NCBI RefSeq assembly: GCF_001983175.1
Contig: NZ_MNPW01000010.1
Span: forward strand, 202,723 to 266,722
DNA from: Pseudomonas cedrina subsp. cedrina
GTDB taxonomy: Bacteria; Pseudomonadota; Gammaproteobacteria; Pseudomonadales; Pseudomonadaceae
DNA length: 64,000 nucleotides
Direction: 5' to 3'
The number at the start of each line of letters is the position of its first letter. Positions within the stretch are counted from its first letter, which is position 1. Under the pieces are notes generated by a model. The model ran no database searches, was not told where the DNA came from, and was given only the letters and a program-made list of their open reading frames with translations. Both the position numbers and the translations under genes were made by a program. This document shows positions 7,954 through 17,629 of the stretch, piece after piece.

Positions 7954-10900
7954 TTATAACGATGGTTTCCCCACTGTGCCATCCGAAAAATCCTCAATGC
8001 TCATACGAAGAAACGTCGCGGCAAAAAGCTCGGGCGGTAGCGGCAGGCTGACGATGTAGCCCTGCATCTGTTCGCAGCCTTCAGCCGCCAGGAAAGCCTG
8101 TTGCGCCGTGTTCTCCACGCCTTCGGCAATGATGGTGAATTGCATGCTGTGGCCCAGGGCGATGATGGCGCGCACGATGGCGGCGTCGTGGGGGTCGTCG
8201 GGCAGGCCGCGGACGAAGGATTGGTCGATTTTGAGGAAGTCCAGCGGCAGGCGCTTGAGGTAGCTCAAGGACGAATAACCGGTGCCAAAGTCATCAATGG
8301 CAAGCTGTACGCCCAGGTCCTTGAGTTGGTGCAGGACCTCCAGTGCTTCTTCGGCCTGGCTCATGATGAAGTTTTCGGTGATCTCCAGTTGCAGGCGGCC
8401 TGGGGCGAGCCGGTAGTCGTGCAGCAGTTGTTCGATACGGCCCAGCAAGCCGGGATGGCGCAGTTGGGCGCCCGCCAGGTTGACCGACAGCGGACCGAAG
8501 TTGTCGAAGGTGCCCTGCCAGGCATGCAGCTGTCGGCAGGCTTGTTCGAGCACCCAGTCGCCGATCTGCAGGATCATGCCGTTTTCTTCGGCAAGGGCAA
8601 TAAAGTGTTCGGGCGGCACGTCGCCAAAGGTGGGGTGGCGCCAACGGATCAGTGCTTCGGCACCGATCAGTTCCTGGGTCGCCAGGCTCAGTTTGGGCTG
8701 GTAGCACAAGCTCAGTTCGTTGCGCTCGATAGCGCGGCGCAGCTCGTGTTCGAGTGCCACGCGTTCGTTGGCCTGCGCGGTGAGATCGCTGGTGTAGCTT
8801 TCGACCCGGTTACGCCCCTTGGCCTTGGAGCGATACATCGCGGCGTCGGCATTCTTGACCAGCGTGGCGACATCCGTGCCGTCCTGGGGGTACAAGCTGG
8901 TGCCGATGCTGGCACTGATAAAGAACTCATGTTCACCCGCCTGGAAGGGCGGGGCGAAGCAGGCCAGCAGTTTATTGGCCAGGTACTCGGCGTCGCTCGC
9001 GTGCTGCAGGCCAGGGAGCAGGATGATGAATTCGTCACCGCCCAGGCGCGCGACGGTATCGATGTCACGCAGTTGCTCCTTGAGGCGCACGGCGATGCCC
9101 TTGAGCAGCAAGTCGCCTATCGGATGGCCGAGGCTGTCGTTGATGTGCTTGAAACGATCCAGGTCCAGAAACAGCACGGCGCCTTGCTTGCCGGTTTCCT
9201 GATGCCCGTTGAGGGCGGCCTGCAGCCGGCTTTCGAACAGCGTGCGGTTGGGCAGGCCGGTCAGCGGGTCGTGGTGTGCCTGGTAGTCGAGGCGGGCCTG
9301 GGCCAGCTTGAGGCTGGAGATGTCGGCAAACACCGCGACGAAGTGGGTGATCACCTGGTCGCGGTTGCGCACGGCGCTGATGGTCAGCCAACTGGGGTAC
9401 AGCTCGCCGTCCTTGCGCCGGTTGGATATCTCGCCCTGCCAGTGGCCGTGGGCGGCCAGTTGATGCCACATGGCGGCATAGAAGGCGCTGTCATGCAGGC
9501 CGGAGGCAAGCAAACGAGGGGTCTGGCCGAGGGCTTCGGCCTCGCTGTAGCCGGTGATCTCGGTGAAGGCTCGGTTGACTGCGCTGATGTTCTGGTGGAT
9601 ATCGGTGATCAACACGCCTTCGGCTGTGCTTTCGAACACCGTGGCGGCCTGTTGCAGTTTTTCCTGCATCAACTGGCGTTCGGTAATGTCCCGCGCGATG
9701 GTGAGCATGCAGTCCTCATTGCCAATGCTCATGGGGCGGCTGGACACTTCACACAGGCGAATCTGGCCATCGCTGCGACGGATATGGCAGACATAGTCAC
9801 GCACAAAGCCATCGCGCTGCATCATTTCCAGCAGGTGTTTGCGTTCGTTGAGGTCGACCCAGATGCCCAGGTCCAGCGTCGATTGGGCGAGCGATGTTGC
9901 GCTGGAAAACCCGGTGATGCGAGTGAAGCCGTCGTTCACTTCAATCAGCAGGCCGTCCCGCTGGCGGCTCAGCAGCAGGCCATCGGGGGAGGCGTGGAAG
10001 GCCTTGGCGAATTTCTCTTCGGAGGTCTGCAGCAACTGCTGGGTTTCCTTGAGTTGGGTGATGTCGCGCACCACCACCACGATGGCTTCCGTGGTATCAA
10101 GTTGAAACGGCTCGGCGGAAATCAGCCCCGTGAAGGCTTGGCCGTTACTGCGCAGGAAGGGCATTTCCAGGTTGCGGATGCTGGTGGTCTGCATCCGTTG
10201 CAGCAAGTCAGGGCCAATCCCTTGAATGTCCCAGATATCCAACTCCGTGACCCTTCTGCCGATCACGTCTTCGGCCCTCAGGCCAATCTGGTCCTCGAAT
10301 GCCTTGTTCACCTCCAGCAGGCAGCCATCGGACAGCCGTGCGATCAACAGCATGTCCGGGCACTGCTGGAACACCGAGGCAAATTTTTGCTCGGACAGTT
10401 GCAGGGCTTCCTCGGTGCGCTTGGCCTCGCTGATATCAATCATCAAGCCGCGCAGTACGGGCTCATGGCCGTGCTCGATCAGGCTGACAATGTCCCGTAC
10501 CCATAAGCAGCGGCCGTCGGCGGTGATGACCCGGTAATCAACGCTGTGGTCACGGTTGGCACGGGTTTCCCGGTAGCAGTAGGCTTCGGTGCGGATCAGG
10601 TCGGCGGGGTGAATGATGTTGCGCCAGAAGCCTGGAATCAGCCAGTGGGCGCGGGGATACCCCAGCAGGTCTTCGGCGTGGGGTGACACGTAGCTGTAGG
10701 TGAAGTCGGCAATGCTGGCTTCCCAGGCGATGGCGGACAGACTCTCCACCAGGCCGCGATAGTGATATTCGCTGCTGCGCAGTTCCTGTTCGAGGGCAAC
10801 GCGGCGGGAAATTTCTGAACTGAGCCGGCGATTGATCCGGATCACGATGGCCAATACGGTGCTCAACAGCAAAACCGCCGGCAGGCCGTACAGCAACAAG

Positions 10901-11697
10901 TCAGACCAGAAGGTGCGGTGGTCGGTGAAGCTGCCCACCCAACGCTGCTGGATGGCGTTGGTTTCTTCCGGGCTCAGGTCGGCGAGCACCTTGTCCAGAA
11001 TGCCCACCAGCATGTGGTCGTCGCGGGGTACGCCCATCGCCAGTTGATAGCGGTAGGGCGTTTCGCCACTGACGTACAAGCCGTCAAGCTTGAGCTCGCG
11101 CAGGTTCCACACCGTCGAAGCCAAGTCGCTGACCACGGTGTCGACTTCACCGGTGGCCAGTGCCTGCAGGGTCGAGCTGACGTTGGGCAATGCAATCAAG
11201 TTGAGATCGGGGTGATGGGTTCGCAGCAGTTCGTGAGGGGAATAGTTCTCGACCACCGCCACCTTCAGCCCGTAGAGGTCTTTGAGATTGCGGGGACGAG
11301 CACCGCCTTCATGCGCAAGGATGACCATCGGAAAGTCAATGTAGGGTCGCGTGAATGCCAGGTAGTTTTGTCGCTCCGGTGTCGACATGACGCTGGGTAT
11401 GAGGTCCAGCTGATTGTCTCGCGCCATCTCCAGAACGGCGCCCCAGGTGGGTGGTTCGATAAGCTTGATCCTCACGCCGAGGCGGTCCTGGATCAGGCGC
11501 ACGTAATCCGCCGCCAAGCCTTGGTAGCGGCCAACTTCATCACGGTATTCAAAGGGTGGCCATGACGCGTCCACCCCCAGGCGCAGTTCCTGATGGTCCG
11601 CCAGCCAGGCACGCTCATCATCAGTGAGCGTCAGCGCGCCAGCCGTTGCGGTCCAGGTCAGCAGCCACAGCAAACACAGAGCCGGCAGTCTGGGCAT
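7954..11697 (-). CDS. rmcA: RmcA-like multi-PAS GGDEF-EAL protein with periplasmic sensor domain
   Basis: Membrane protein of 1247 residues. In order: signal peptide (MPRLPALCLLWLLTWTATAGA), periplasmic solute-binding domain type 3 (about 30-260), transmembrane helix near 265-287, four PAS domains (about 310-800), GGDEF (motif RLGGDEF near 886) and EAL (EALIRW near 1014, DDFGTGYSSL further on). Both catalytic motifs are intact, so it may make and degrade c-di-GMP. Domain order, length and the position beside rpoD match P. aeruginosa RmcA (PA0575), which links redox state to c-di-GMP. I chose ATG 11697 because an upstream ATG at 11787 lies in the rpoD terminator. Confidence 0.9.
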   Translation of the reverse strand: MPRLPALCLLWLLTWTATAGALTLTDDERAWLADHQELRLGVDASWPPFEYRDEVGRYQGLAADYVRLIQDRLGVRIKLIEPPTWGAVLEMARDNQLDLIPSVMSTPERQNYLAFTRPYIDFPMVILAHEGGARPRNLKDLYGLKVAVVENYSPHELLRTHHPDLNLIALPNVSSTLQALATGEVDTVVSDLASTVWNLRELKLDGLYVSGETPYRYQLAMGVPRDDHMLVGILDKVLADLSPEETNAIQQRWVGSFTDHRTFWSDLLLYGLPAVLLLSTVLAIVIRINRRLSSEISRRVALEQELRSSEYHYRGLVESLSAIAWEASIADFTYSYVSPHAEDLLGYPRAHWLIPGFWRNIIHPADLIRTEAYCYRETRANRDHSVDYRVITADGRCLWVRDIVSLIEHGHEPVLRGLMIDISEAKRTEEALQLSEQKFASVFQQCPDMLLIARLSDGCLLEVNKAFEDQIGLRAEDVIGRRVTELDIWDIQGIGPDLLQRMQTTSIRNLEMPFLRSNGQAFTGLISAEPFQLDTTEAIVVVVRDITQLKETQQLLQTSEEKFAKAFHASPDGLLLSRQRDGLLIEVNDGFTRITGFSSATSLAQSTLDLGIWVDLNERKHLLEMMQRDGFVRDYVCHIRRSDGQIRLCEVSSRPMSIGNEDCMLTIARDITERQLMQEKLQQAATVFESTAEGVLITDIHQNISAVNRAFTEITGYSEAEALGQTPRLLASGLHDSAFYAAMWHQLAAHGHWQGEISNRRKDGELYPSWLTISAVRNRDQVITHFVAVFADISSLKLAQARLDYQAHHDPLTGLPNRTLFESRLQAALNGHQETGKQGAVLFLDLDRFKHINDSLGHPIGDLLLKGIAVRLKEQLRDIDTVARLGGDEFIILLPGLQHASDAEYLANKLLACFAPPFQAGEHEFFISASIGTSLYPQDGTDVATLVKNADAAMYRSKAKGRNRVESYTSDLTAQANERVALEHELRRAIERNELSLCYQPKLSLATQELIGAEALIRWRHPTFGDVPPEHFIALAEENGMILQIGDWVLEQACRQLHAWQGTFDNFGPLSVNLAGAQLRHPGLLGRIEQLLHDYRLAPGRLQLEITENFIMSQAEEALEVLHQLKDLGVQLAIDDFGTGYSSLSYLKRLPLDFLKIDQSFVRGLPDDPHDAAIVRAIIALGHSMQFTIIAEGVENTAQQAFLAAEGCEQMQGYIVSLPLPPELFAATFLRMSIEDFSDGTVGKPSL

Positions 11698-11784
11698 AAC
11701 GGTCTCGTTATGGCACGGGGAATGTTTCGAGTGTAGACGGGCTTTTGGGGGAGGGATCTGGCGCGGGGTTTTATCTGTAGAAAA

Positions 11785-11811
11785 CAAAACCCCCGGCCTG
11801 GGCCGGGGGTT
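11785..11811 (-). terminator. rpoD terminator
   Basis: CCCCCGGCC and GGCCGGGGG arms are followed by TTTTGTTTT on the minus strand, 6 nt beyond the rpoD stop. A strong intrinsic terminator that ends the rpsU-dnaG-rpoD unit and isolates rmcA. Confidence 0.93.
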
Positions 11812-11817
11812 CTGGTA

Positions 11818-13668
11818 TCACTCGTCGAGGAAGGAGCGCAAATGCTCGCTTCGCGTCGGGTGGCGCAACTTGCGCAGCGCCTTGGCTTCGATCTGACGGA
11901 TCCGCTCGCGGGTCACGTCAAACTGCTTACCGACTTCCTCAAGGGTGTGGTCGGTATTCATATCGATGCCGAAACGCATGCGCAATACCTTGGCTTCACG
12001 GGCAGTGAGGCCGGACAGTACGTCGCGAGTCGCTTCTTTAAGGCTCTCAACGGTGGCGACATCGATGGGCGACTGCATGGTCGAGTCTTCGATGAAGTCA
12101 CCCAGGTGGGAGTCTTCGTCATCACCAATCGGGGTTTCCATGGAGATCGGCTCTTTAGCGATCTTCAACACCTTGCGGATTTTATCCTCAGGCATTTCCA
12201 TGCGTTCGCCCAGCTCTTCCGGAGTCGGTTCGCGACCCATTTCCTGCAACATCTGCCGGGAAATACGGTTGAGCTTGTTGATGGTCTCGATCATGTGCAC
12301 CGGAATACGAATGGTGCGGGCCTGGTCGGCAATCGAGCGAGTGATCGCCTGACGGATCCACCAGGTGGCATAAGTCGAGAACTTGTAGCCGCGACGGTAT
12401 TCGAACTTGTCCACAGCCTTCATCAAGCCGATGTTGCCTTCCTGGATCAGATCGAGGAATTGCAGGCCACGGTTGGTGTATTTCTTGGCGATGGAGATCA
12501 CCAGACGCAAGTTGGCTTCGACCATCTCTTTCTTCGCGCGGCGGGCCTTGGCCTCACCGATCGACATGCGACGGTTGATGTCCTTGATCTCGGCAATCGT
12601 CAGGCCGGTTTCGGTCTGCAGCGCGATCAGCTTTTGCTGGCAACGAATGATGTCCGGCTGCAGGCGACCGATGGCTTCGGCGTATTTCGCCTTGCCCTTG
12701 GCCAGTGCATCGGTCCAGCTTTCGTCGACTTCGTTGCCCGGGAACTGGCGCAGGAAGTCGGCACGCGGCATGCGCGCATCACGGACACAGAGCTGCATGA
12801 TTGCACGCTCTTGTGCACGCAGGCGCTCAAGGGCGCTGCGGACACGCTCGACCAGGCCTTCGAATTGCTTCGGCACCAGCTTGATCGGCATGAACAGCTC
12901 AGCCAGGGCAACCAGCTCGGCGATTGCCTGCTTGTTGGAACGGCCGTGCTTCTTCAGCGCCTTGCGGGTGATTTCCATCTGATCGGAAACCGCACCAAAA
13001 CGCTGGGCAGCCACGACCGGATCCGGACCGCTTTCAACTTCATCTTCGTCGTCGCTGCTGGCTTCAGCATCGTCGTCTTCGGTTTCGTCGTCAGCTTTAA
13101 CGGCTTTCGGGTCGACAGGCGGCGGCACTTCGGCGGCAGGCGGCGCGATGCCGTCGTCCGGGTCGATGTAGCCACTCAGCACGTCGGACAGGCGACCGCC
13201 TTCGGTGGTGACTCGGGTGTACTCGGAGAGAATGTGGTCAACCGTGCCAGGGAAGTGCGCAATTGCGCCCATCACTTCACGGATGCCCTCTTCGATACGC
13301 TTGGCGATTTCGATTTCGCCTTCGCGTGTCAGCAGCTCGACGGTACCCATTTCACGCATATACATGCGCACAGGGTCTGTCGTGCGACCAATATCGGTCT
13401 CTACTGCAGCCAGCGCGGCCGCCGCTTCTTCAGCGGCGGCCTCGTCGGTATCGGCGTCGGCCAGCATAAGGGAATCCTTATCTGGCGCGACTTCGAATAC
13501 GTTGATCCCCATGTCGTTAATCATGCGGATGATGTCTTCCACCTGCTCTGGATCTGAAATATCCTCAGGCAGGTGGTCGTTGACCTCCGCGTAAGTCAGG
13601 TAGCCCTGCTCACGACCGAGAACGATCAACTCTTTGATACGAGACTGCTGTTGCGCTTTTCCGGACAT
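11818..13668 (-). CDS. rpoD: RpoD, primary sigma factor sigma-70
   Basis: Housekeeping sigma factor of 616 residues. Region 1.1 is at the N terminus, followed by a 1.2 segment (DPVRMYMREMG), an acidic non-conserved insert (EDDDAEASSDDEDEVESG), regions 2.1-2.4 including YATWWIRQAITRSIADQARTIR for -10 recognition, region 3, and region 4.2 with the helix-turn-helix LEEVGKQFDVTRERIRQIE. The length and insert match Pseudomonas RpoD. It directs RNA polymerase to most promoters. It sits 67 nt after dnaG in the macromolecular-synthesis operon. Confidence 0.99.
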   Translation of the reverse strand: MSGKAQQQSRIKELIVLGREQGYLTYAEVNDHLPEDISDPEQVEDIIRMINDMGINVFEVAPDKDSLMLADADTDEAAAEEAAAALAAVETDIGRTTDPVRMYMREMGTVELLTREGEIEIAKRIEEGIREVMGAIAHFPGTVDHILSEYTRVTTEGGRLSDVLSGYIDPDDGIAPPAAEVPPPVDPKAVKADDETEDDDAEASSDDEDEVESGPDPVVAAQRFGAVSDQMEITRKALKKHGRSNKQAIAELVALAELFMPIKLVPKQFEGLVERVRSALERLRAQERAIMQLCVRDARMPRADFLRQFPGNEVDESWTDALAKGKAKYAEAIGRLQPDIIRCQQKLIALQTETGLTIAEIKDINRRMSIGEAKARRAKKEMVEANLRLVISIAKKYTNRGLQFLDLIQEGNIGLMKAVDKFEYRRGYKFSTYATWWIRQAITRSIADQARTIRIPVHMIETINKLNRISRQMLQEMGREPTPEELGERMEMPEDKIRKVLKIAKEPISMETPIGDDEDSHLGDFIEDSTMQSPIDVATVESLKEATRDVLSGLTAREAKVLRMRFGIDMNTDHTLEEVGKQFDVTRERIRQIEAKALRKLRHPTRSEHLRSFLDE

Positions 13669-13735
13669 AACACCCTATCCACTGAAGGTCTTGGCGGGCA
13701 AAAAACAAGCCGAGGATTATACCCGAGCTGTGACC

Positions 13736-15706
13736 TCACACGCCAGCTGAGGTCGGGTTTGATGCGCAAACGTTCTGTTTTAAGAGGTCGCGCATCTGTT
13801 TTGCTATCTGAATTTTCTCTTCAGCCGACAAATCCGGCTGTCTTGCTCGCTTGATGAGCTCATCGAGGGTCTGCGTGTGCTGACCCGCGGATAACCTATT
13901 AATGGTGTCTAAAAACTGTTGTTCAAGGTTGTCGCCGTCAATTAGCCACTCCTTTTCCGCGAGCGCTTTCAACAGCCGGCCTTGTTCGGTGCCGTGCCAG
14001 CGCGCCATCAGCTGAATTGAGTTTAGCTTGGGATTTTTCTGTACCGCTTCGATCAAGGCGATCAGCACCTGGGCATAAGTATTGCTCGCGTTGGCAAAAT
14101 GATCGGCGCTCTCAACCTTGCCCGCCAGCTGCGGGTGATGAATGAGCGTACGCAGCGCAATGAGCGTTGGCGCTTCAACGGCCACGGGCGTTCGCGGGGT
14201 GTAGGGCTCGTCGCGATCGCCGCGCTTGCCGTTCTTGCTCCAGGGTTTCTTGTCCCATTTCTTGCCGCCGGCGCCGGGTTTTTTCGGCGTCCACTCCTGC
14301 TGGGGCGCGTAGGCGTCCTGCGGTTGGTGGAAGTCGGCATAGTCCGGCATGGCGTCGTAATCCATGCCAGGGTCGTACGCCGGTGGTGCATCCTGCGGTG
14401 CGTTGTGCACCAGTTGGCTGACGGCCTCGCCGCTCAAACCGGTGATTTCCAGCAGGCGCATGCGCATCAGTGATTTCAGGTTGGCGCCGGGGACTTTGTC
14501 GATCAGCGGTGCCGCGAGGGTGGCCATGTGGGCCTTGCCTTCGAGGGAGCGCGGGTCAGCTTCTTCGGTCAGTTGCTGGAAGAAATAGTCCGCCAGCGGC
14601 TGTGCGTGTTGATTGATGCGCGCGCGGAAGGCGTCGGTGCCCTCGGAGCGCACCAGGGTGTCCGGGTCTTCGCCTTCTGGCAGGAACAGGAAGCGTGCGC
14701 GACGCCCGTCCTGCAGGCTCGACAGTGTCGCCTCAAGCGCGCGCCAAGCGGCGTTGCGGCCGGCCTGGTCGCCGTCGAAGCAGAACAGCACGCTGGGCAC
14801 CACGCGAAACAGGCGCTTCATGTGTTCTTCGCTGGTAGCGGTGCCAAGCGTGGCCACGGCGTTGCGCAGGCCCTGTTGTGCGAGCGCGATCACGTCCATG
14901 TAGCCTTCAACCACGATGATCTCGTCGAGGTTGCGGTTGTTCTTGCGTGCTTCAAACAGGCCGTAGAGTTCCTGGCCCTTGTGGAATACCGGGGTCTCCG
15001 GGGAGTTCAGGTACTTGGGTTTGTCATCCCCCAGCACCCGGCCACCAAAGGCGATGATGCGGCCACGGCTGTCGCGGATCGGGAACATCACGCGGTCGCG
15101 GAAGCGGTCATAGCGCTTGCCGGTCTCGGCGTTTTCCACCAGCAGGCCGGCATCGATCATGGCTTTTTGCTGGAGCGTGTCGCTGCTCAAGTGCTTGTAC
15201 AGGTTGTCCCAGCCGGGCGGGGCGAAACCGAGGCCGAAGTCGCGCGCGATTTCACCGGTGAGGCCGCGGCCTTTGAGGTAGTCGACGGCGGCTTTGCGCT
15301 GCGGATGGCTTTTAAGTGCCTGACGGTAAAAGTCGGCCGCGGCGGTCAGCAGCGGGTAGAGCGGCGAATCGGTGGGTTGTCGCGGTTTGTGTGGGCGGCC
15401 ACTTTCTTCGCGGGGGACTTCCATGCCCGCCGCTTTCGCCAGGTCCTCGATAGCCTGGGGGAAGTCCAGGTTGTCGTGGTCCATGAGAAAGCCCAGGGCG
15501 TTGCCGCCGGCGCCGCAACCGAAGCAGTAGTAGAACTGCTTGTCGGGGCTGACGCTGAACGAGGGGGTCTTTTCCTTGTGGAACGGGCAGCAGGCGGTGT
15601 AATTCTTGCCGGCTTTTTTCAGTTGCACGCGCGAGCTGACAACATCGACGATGTCGGTGCGGTTCAGAAGGTCGTCAATAAAGCTCTGGGGAATCAGCCC
15701 GGCCAT
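13736..15706 (-). CDS. dnaG: DnaG, DNA primase
   Basis: Primase of 656 residues. The N-terminal CHC2 zinc ribbon has ligands C40, H43, C61 and C64. The catalytic TOPRIM core lies at about 260-345 (EGYMDVIAL, FDGDQAGRNAAW), a low-complexity Gly/Lys/Pro linker follows near 440-500, and the C-terminal domain binds the DnaB helicase. It synthesises RNA primers for replication forks. It is flanked by rpsU and rpoD, as in the classic operon, but separated from rpsU by an unusual gene-free stretch. Confidence 0.99.
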   Translation of the reverse strand: MAGLIPQSFIDDLLNRTDIVDVVSSRVQLKKAGKNYTACCPFHKEKTPSFSVSPDKQFYYCFGCGAGGNALGFLMDHDNLDFPQAIEDLAKAAGMEVPREESGRPHKPRQPTDSPLYPLLTAAADFYRQALKSHPQRKAAVDYLKGRGLTGEIARDFGLGFAPPGWDNLYKHLSSDTLQQKAMIDAGLLVENAETGKRYDRFRDRVMFPIRDSRGRIIAFGGRVLGDDKPKYLNSPETPVFHKGQELYGLFEARKNNRNLDEIIVVEGYMDVIALAQQGLRNAVATLGTATSEEHMKRLFRVVPSVLFCFDGDQAGRNAAWRALEATLSSLQDGRRARFLFLPEGEDPDTLVRSEGTDAFRARINQHAQPLADYFFQQLTEEADPRSLEGKAHMATLAAPLIDKVPGANLKSLMRMRLLEITGLSGEAVSQLVHNAPQDAPPAYDPGMDYDAMPDYADFHQPQDAYAPQQEWTPKKPGAGGKKWDKKPWSKNGKRGDRDEPYTPRTPVAVEAPTLIALRTLIHHPQLAGKVESADHFANASNTYAQVLIALIEAVQKNPKLNSIQLMARWHGTEQGRLLKALAEKEWLIDGDNLEQQFLDTINRLSAGQHTQTLDELIKRARQPDLSAEEKIQIAKQMRDLLKQNVCASNPTSAGV

Positions 15707-16101
15707 GGCGTTCTCGTCATCACTGCGTGTAAATGAGGGTCCATCAAGTGTTCAAGCGCACGCATCGTGTGGCTCGATCATCAAATGCCTGCGTGGGCTT
15801 TCAGGAAGTGTATCTGCCGCGCATTCACTGACGTTAATTTCAATCAGCTTTTCGGCATGGAAATGTTGCCCCGGCATCCGGTCTTGGCCAATGGCGGGCC
15901 TCGGAAGCGCATTGTCGGGCACAGCCGATACAGTTGATCGCCTGCTTGAAGAATGAGTGTGCTCGTCAGTAGCCTTGTTAGGCTCGTCAGAAAAGACGTG
16001 CACCGCTGGCAGAAACGCCAGTCCTGACGTGTGAAGCAGGTGTTTCGGTCGCATGTGCGGCGTCAACAGTGAAACATCAAGCGATATCCGCAAATGCCAT
16101 T
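15707..16101 (-). other. Gene-free stretch between rpsU and dnaG
   Basis: No convincing gene in either strand. The longest frame (minus, about 113 codons) has no recognisable motif, no Shine-Dalgarno and atypical composition. In P. aeruginosa and many relatives a YqeY/GatB-domain gene occupies this place; no YqeY-like frame or remnant is visible here. One weak symmetrical element, CTGGC-N6-GCCAG at 16006-16021, fits the CTG-N10-CAG outline of a LexA box but lacks its AT-rich core. The stretch probably holds a promoter for dnaG-rpoD. Confidence 0.6.
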
Positions 16102-16122
16102 AGCCCGGCTGAGGGCCGGGCT
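16102..16122 (-). terminator. Terminator after rpsU
   Basis: AGCCCGGC and GCCGGGCT arms with a 5-nt loop begin 31 nt past the rpsU stop; the 3' tail (AATGGCATTTG) is only weakly U-rich. It probably gives partial termination, so that S21 is made in large excess over DnaG and RpoD, as known for this operon in enterics. Confidence 0.7.
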
Positions 16123-16152
16123 TGGCAGAAGCTTGCTACGAACGTCTGTGTA

Positions 16153-16368
16153 TTAGTACAGACGAACGGCGCGGCGCTGTTCGCGCTGAACTTTCTTGGC
16201 GTGACGCTTAACAGCGGCTGCTGCTTTACGCTTACGCTCAGAAGTTGGCTTCTCATAAAATTCGCGGCTACGAACTTCAGCCAGTACACCGGCTTTTTCG
16301 CAGGAGCGCTTGAAACGACGCAGAGCTACGTCGAAGGGTTCGTTCTCTTTAACTTTGACGGCTGGCAT
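16153..16368 (-). CDS. rpsU: 30S ribosomal protein S21
   Basis: Basic protein of 71 residues, the exact length of bacterial bS21, with the [21 protein letters not shown] start and an Arg/Lys-rich end. S21 binds near the 3' end of 16S rRNA and helps initiation. An AAGAAGG Shine-Dalgarno precedes the ATG. It is transcribed divergently from tsaD; the 202-nt shared region contains an overlapping TATTAT/ATAATA core at 16527-16532 that could serve as -10 in both directions. Confidence 0.99.
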
Positions 16369-16570
16369 CCAGAGCTACCTTCTTTCATTACCGGGATCAA
16401 CGTTCTCGTCGCAAAAAATTCGCGGCTGAGGTCGTCGGTTTTTAAGGGTTGCGGATGTTAACCCCTCATTGACCGGAATGCAAAGCCTCTGATCGAAAAC
16501 CGCTAGTCGGGAGGGGGAGCGGCGACTATTATGCGCGCCTTCGAATCTAGCCTCTACAAGGCGCAAACCC

Positions 16571-17596
16571 ATGCTAGTACTGGGACTTGAAACCTCCTGC
16601 GACGAAACCGGTGTCGCACTTTACGACAGTGAACGCGGGCTCTTGGCCGATGCGCTGTTCAGCCAGATCGACCTGCACCGTGCCTATGGCGGCGTGGTGC
16701 CGGAGCTGGCCAGCCGTGATCACGTCAAACGCATGCTGCCCCTGATCCGCCAGGTGCTGGATGAGGCCGGCTGTGTGCCGACCGAGATCGACGCCATCGC
16801 CTACACCGCGGGCCCTGGATTGGTCGGAGCCCTGCTGGTTGGGGCCTCTTGCGCCCAAGCGCTGGCATTTGCCTGGGGCATTCCGGCCCTGGGCGTGCAC
16901 CATATGGAAGGCCATTTATTGGCACCGATGCTGGAAAAAACACCCCCTGAGTTCCCGTTCGTCGCTTTGTTGGTTTCAGGCGGCCATACGCAGTTGGTTC
17001 AGGTGGATGGTATCGGCCAATACACCCTGTTGGGTGAGTCCCTGGATGACGCCGCCGGCGAGGCATTCGACAAGACCGCGAAGATGATGGGCCTCAATTA
17101 TCCCGGTGGCCCGGAAATCGCGCGTCTGGCCGAAAAAGGCGTTGCCGGGCGCTACACCTTCCCGCGCCCGATGTGCGATCGCCCTGGCCTGATGTTCAGT
17201 TTCAGTGGTTTGAAGACCTCTGCGCTGAATACCTGGCAGCACAGCGTCAGCGCCGGGGACGACAGTGAGCAAGCCCGTTGCGACATCGCACTGGCGTTCC
17301 AGCAGGCCGTGGTGGAGACTTTGACCATCAAGTGCAAGCGCGCCCTGAAACAGGCAGGCATGAAGCGCCTGGTGATTGCGGGCGGCGTCAGCGCCAACAA
17401 GGCCTTGCGCACTTCACTGGAAAAAATGCTCGGCGACATGAAAGGCGATGTGTTCTACGCCCGGCCCGAGTTCTGCACGGACAACGGTGCGATGATTGCC
17501 TATGCCGGTTGCCAACGCTTGCAAGCGGGCCAGCACGAAAGCCTGGCGATCAGTGTGCAGGCACGCTGGCCGATGGAGCAGTTGTCGCCGCTGTAA
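16571..17596 (+). CDS. tsaD: TsaD, tRNA N6-threonylcarbamoyladenosine transferase
   Basis: ASKHA-fold enzyme of 341 residues (older names Gcp, YgjD). The metal-binding motif H111-x3-H115 (HMEGH) and the nucleotide-site motif ETSCDETGVALYD at 7-19 are present. With TsaB, TsaC and TsaE it transfers the threonylcarbamoyl group to A37 of tRNAs that read ANN codons. It is divergent from rpsU, the usual pseudomonad and enteric arrangement, and convergent with plsY 33 nt downstream; no terminator is visible between them. Confidence 0.98.
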   Translation: MLVLGLETSCDETGVALYDSERGLLADALFSQIDLHRAYGGVVPELASRDHVKRMLPLIRQVLDEAGCVPTEIDAIAYTAGPGLVGALLVGASCAQALAFAWGIPALGVHHMEGHLLAPMLEKTPPEFPFVALLVSGGHTQLVQVDGIGQYTLLGESLDDAAGEAFDKTAKMMGLNYPGGPEIARLAEKGVAGRYTFPRPMCDRPGLMFSFSGLKTSALNTWQHSVSAGDDSEQARCDIALAFQQAVVETLTIKCKRALKQAGMKRLVIAGGVSANKALRTSLEKMLGDMKGDVFYARPEFCTDNGAMIAYAGCQRLQAGQHESLAISVQARWPMEQLSPL

Positions 17597-17629
17597 GGCC
17601 GCAACGTGAGTCGGGCTCACCGGACGTAT

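Noticed and set aside
8101..10506. A very long plus-strand open frame (about 800 codons) antisense to rmcA
   Set aside because: It is the high-GC shadow of rmcA; no domain, no ribosome site, low-complexity Gly/Val/Gln-rich translation. Similar long antisense frames over lptD (30578-32944), rpoD (11842-13557), trpE (47138-48850) and agtS (36993-39344) were rejected for the same reason.
11698..11787. Longer N terminus for RmcA
   Set aside because: It would begin inside the rpoD terminator and put 30 residues in front of a clear signal peptide.
16006..16021. LexA box before dnaG (CTGGCAGAAACGCCAG)
   Set aside because: It fits CTG-N10-CAG, but the core lacks the TA-rich consensus; symmetry of this size is expected by chance in GC-rich DNA.
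15752..16093. Possible 113-codon gene between dnaG and rpsU
   Set aside because: No Shine-Dalgarno, no motif, unlike YqeY, and it begins next to the rpsU terminator.
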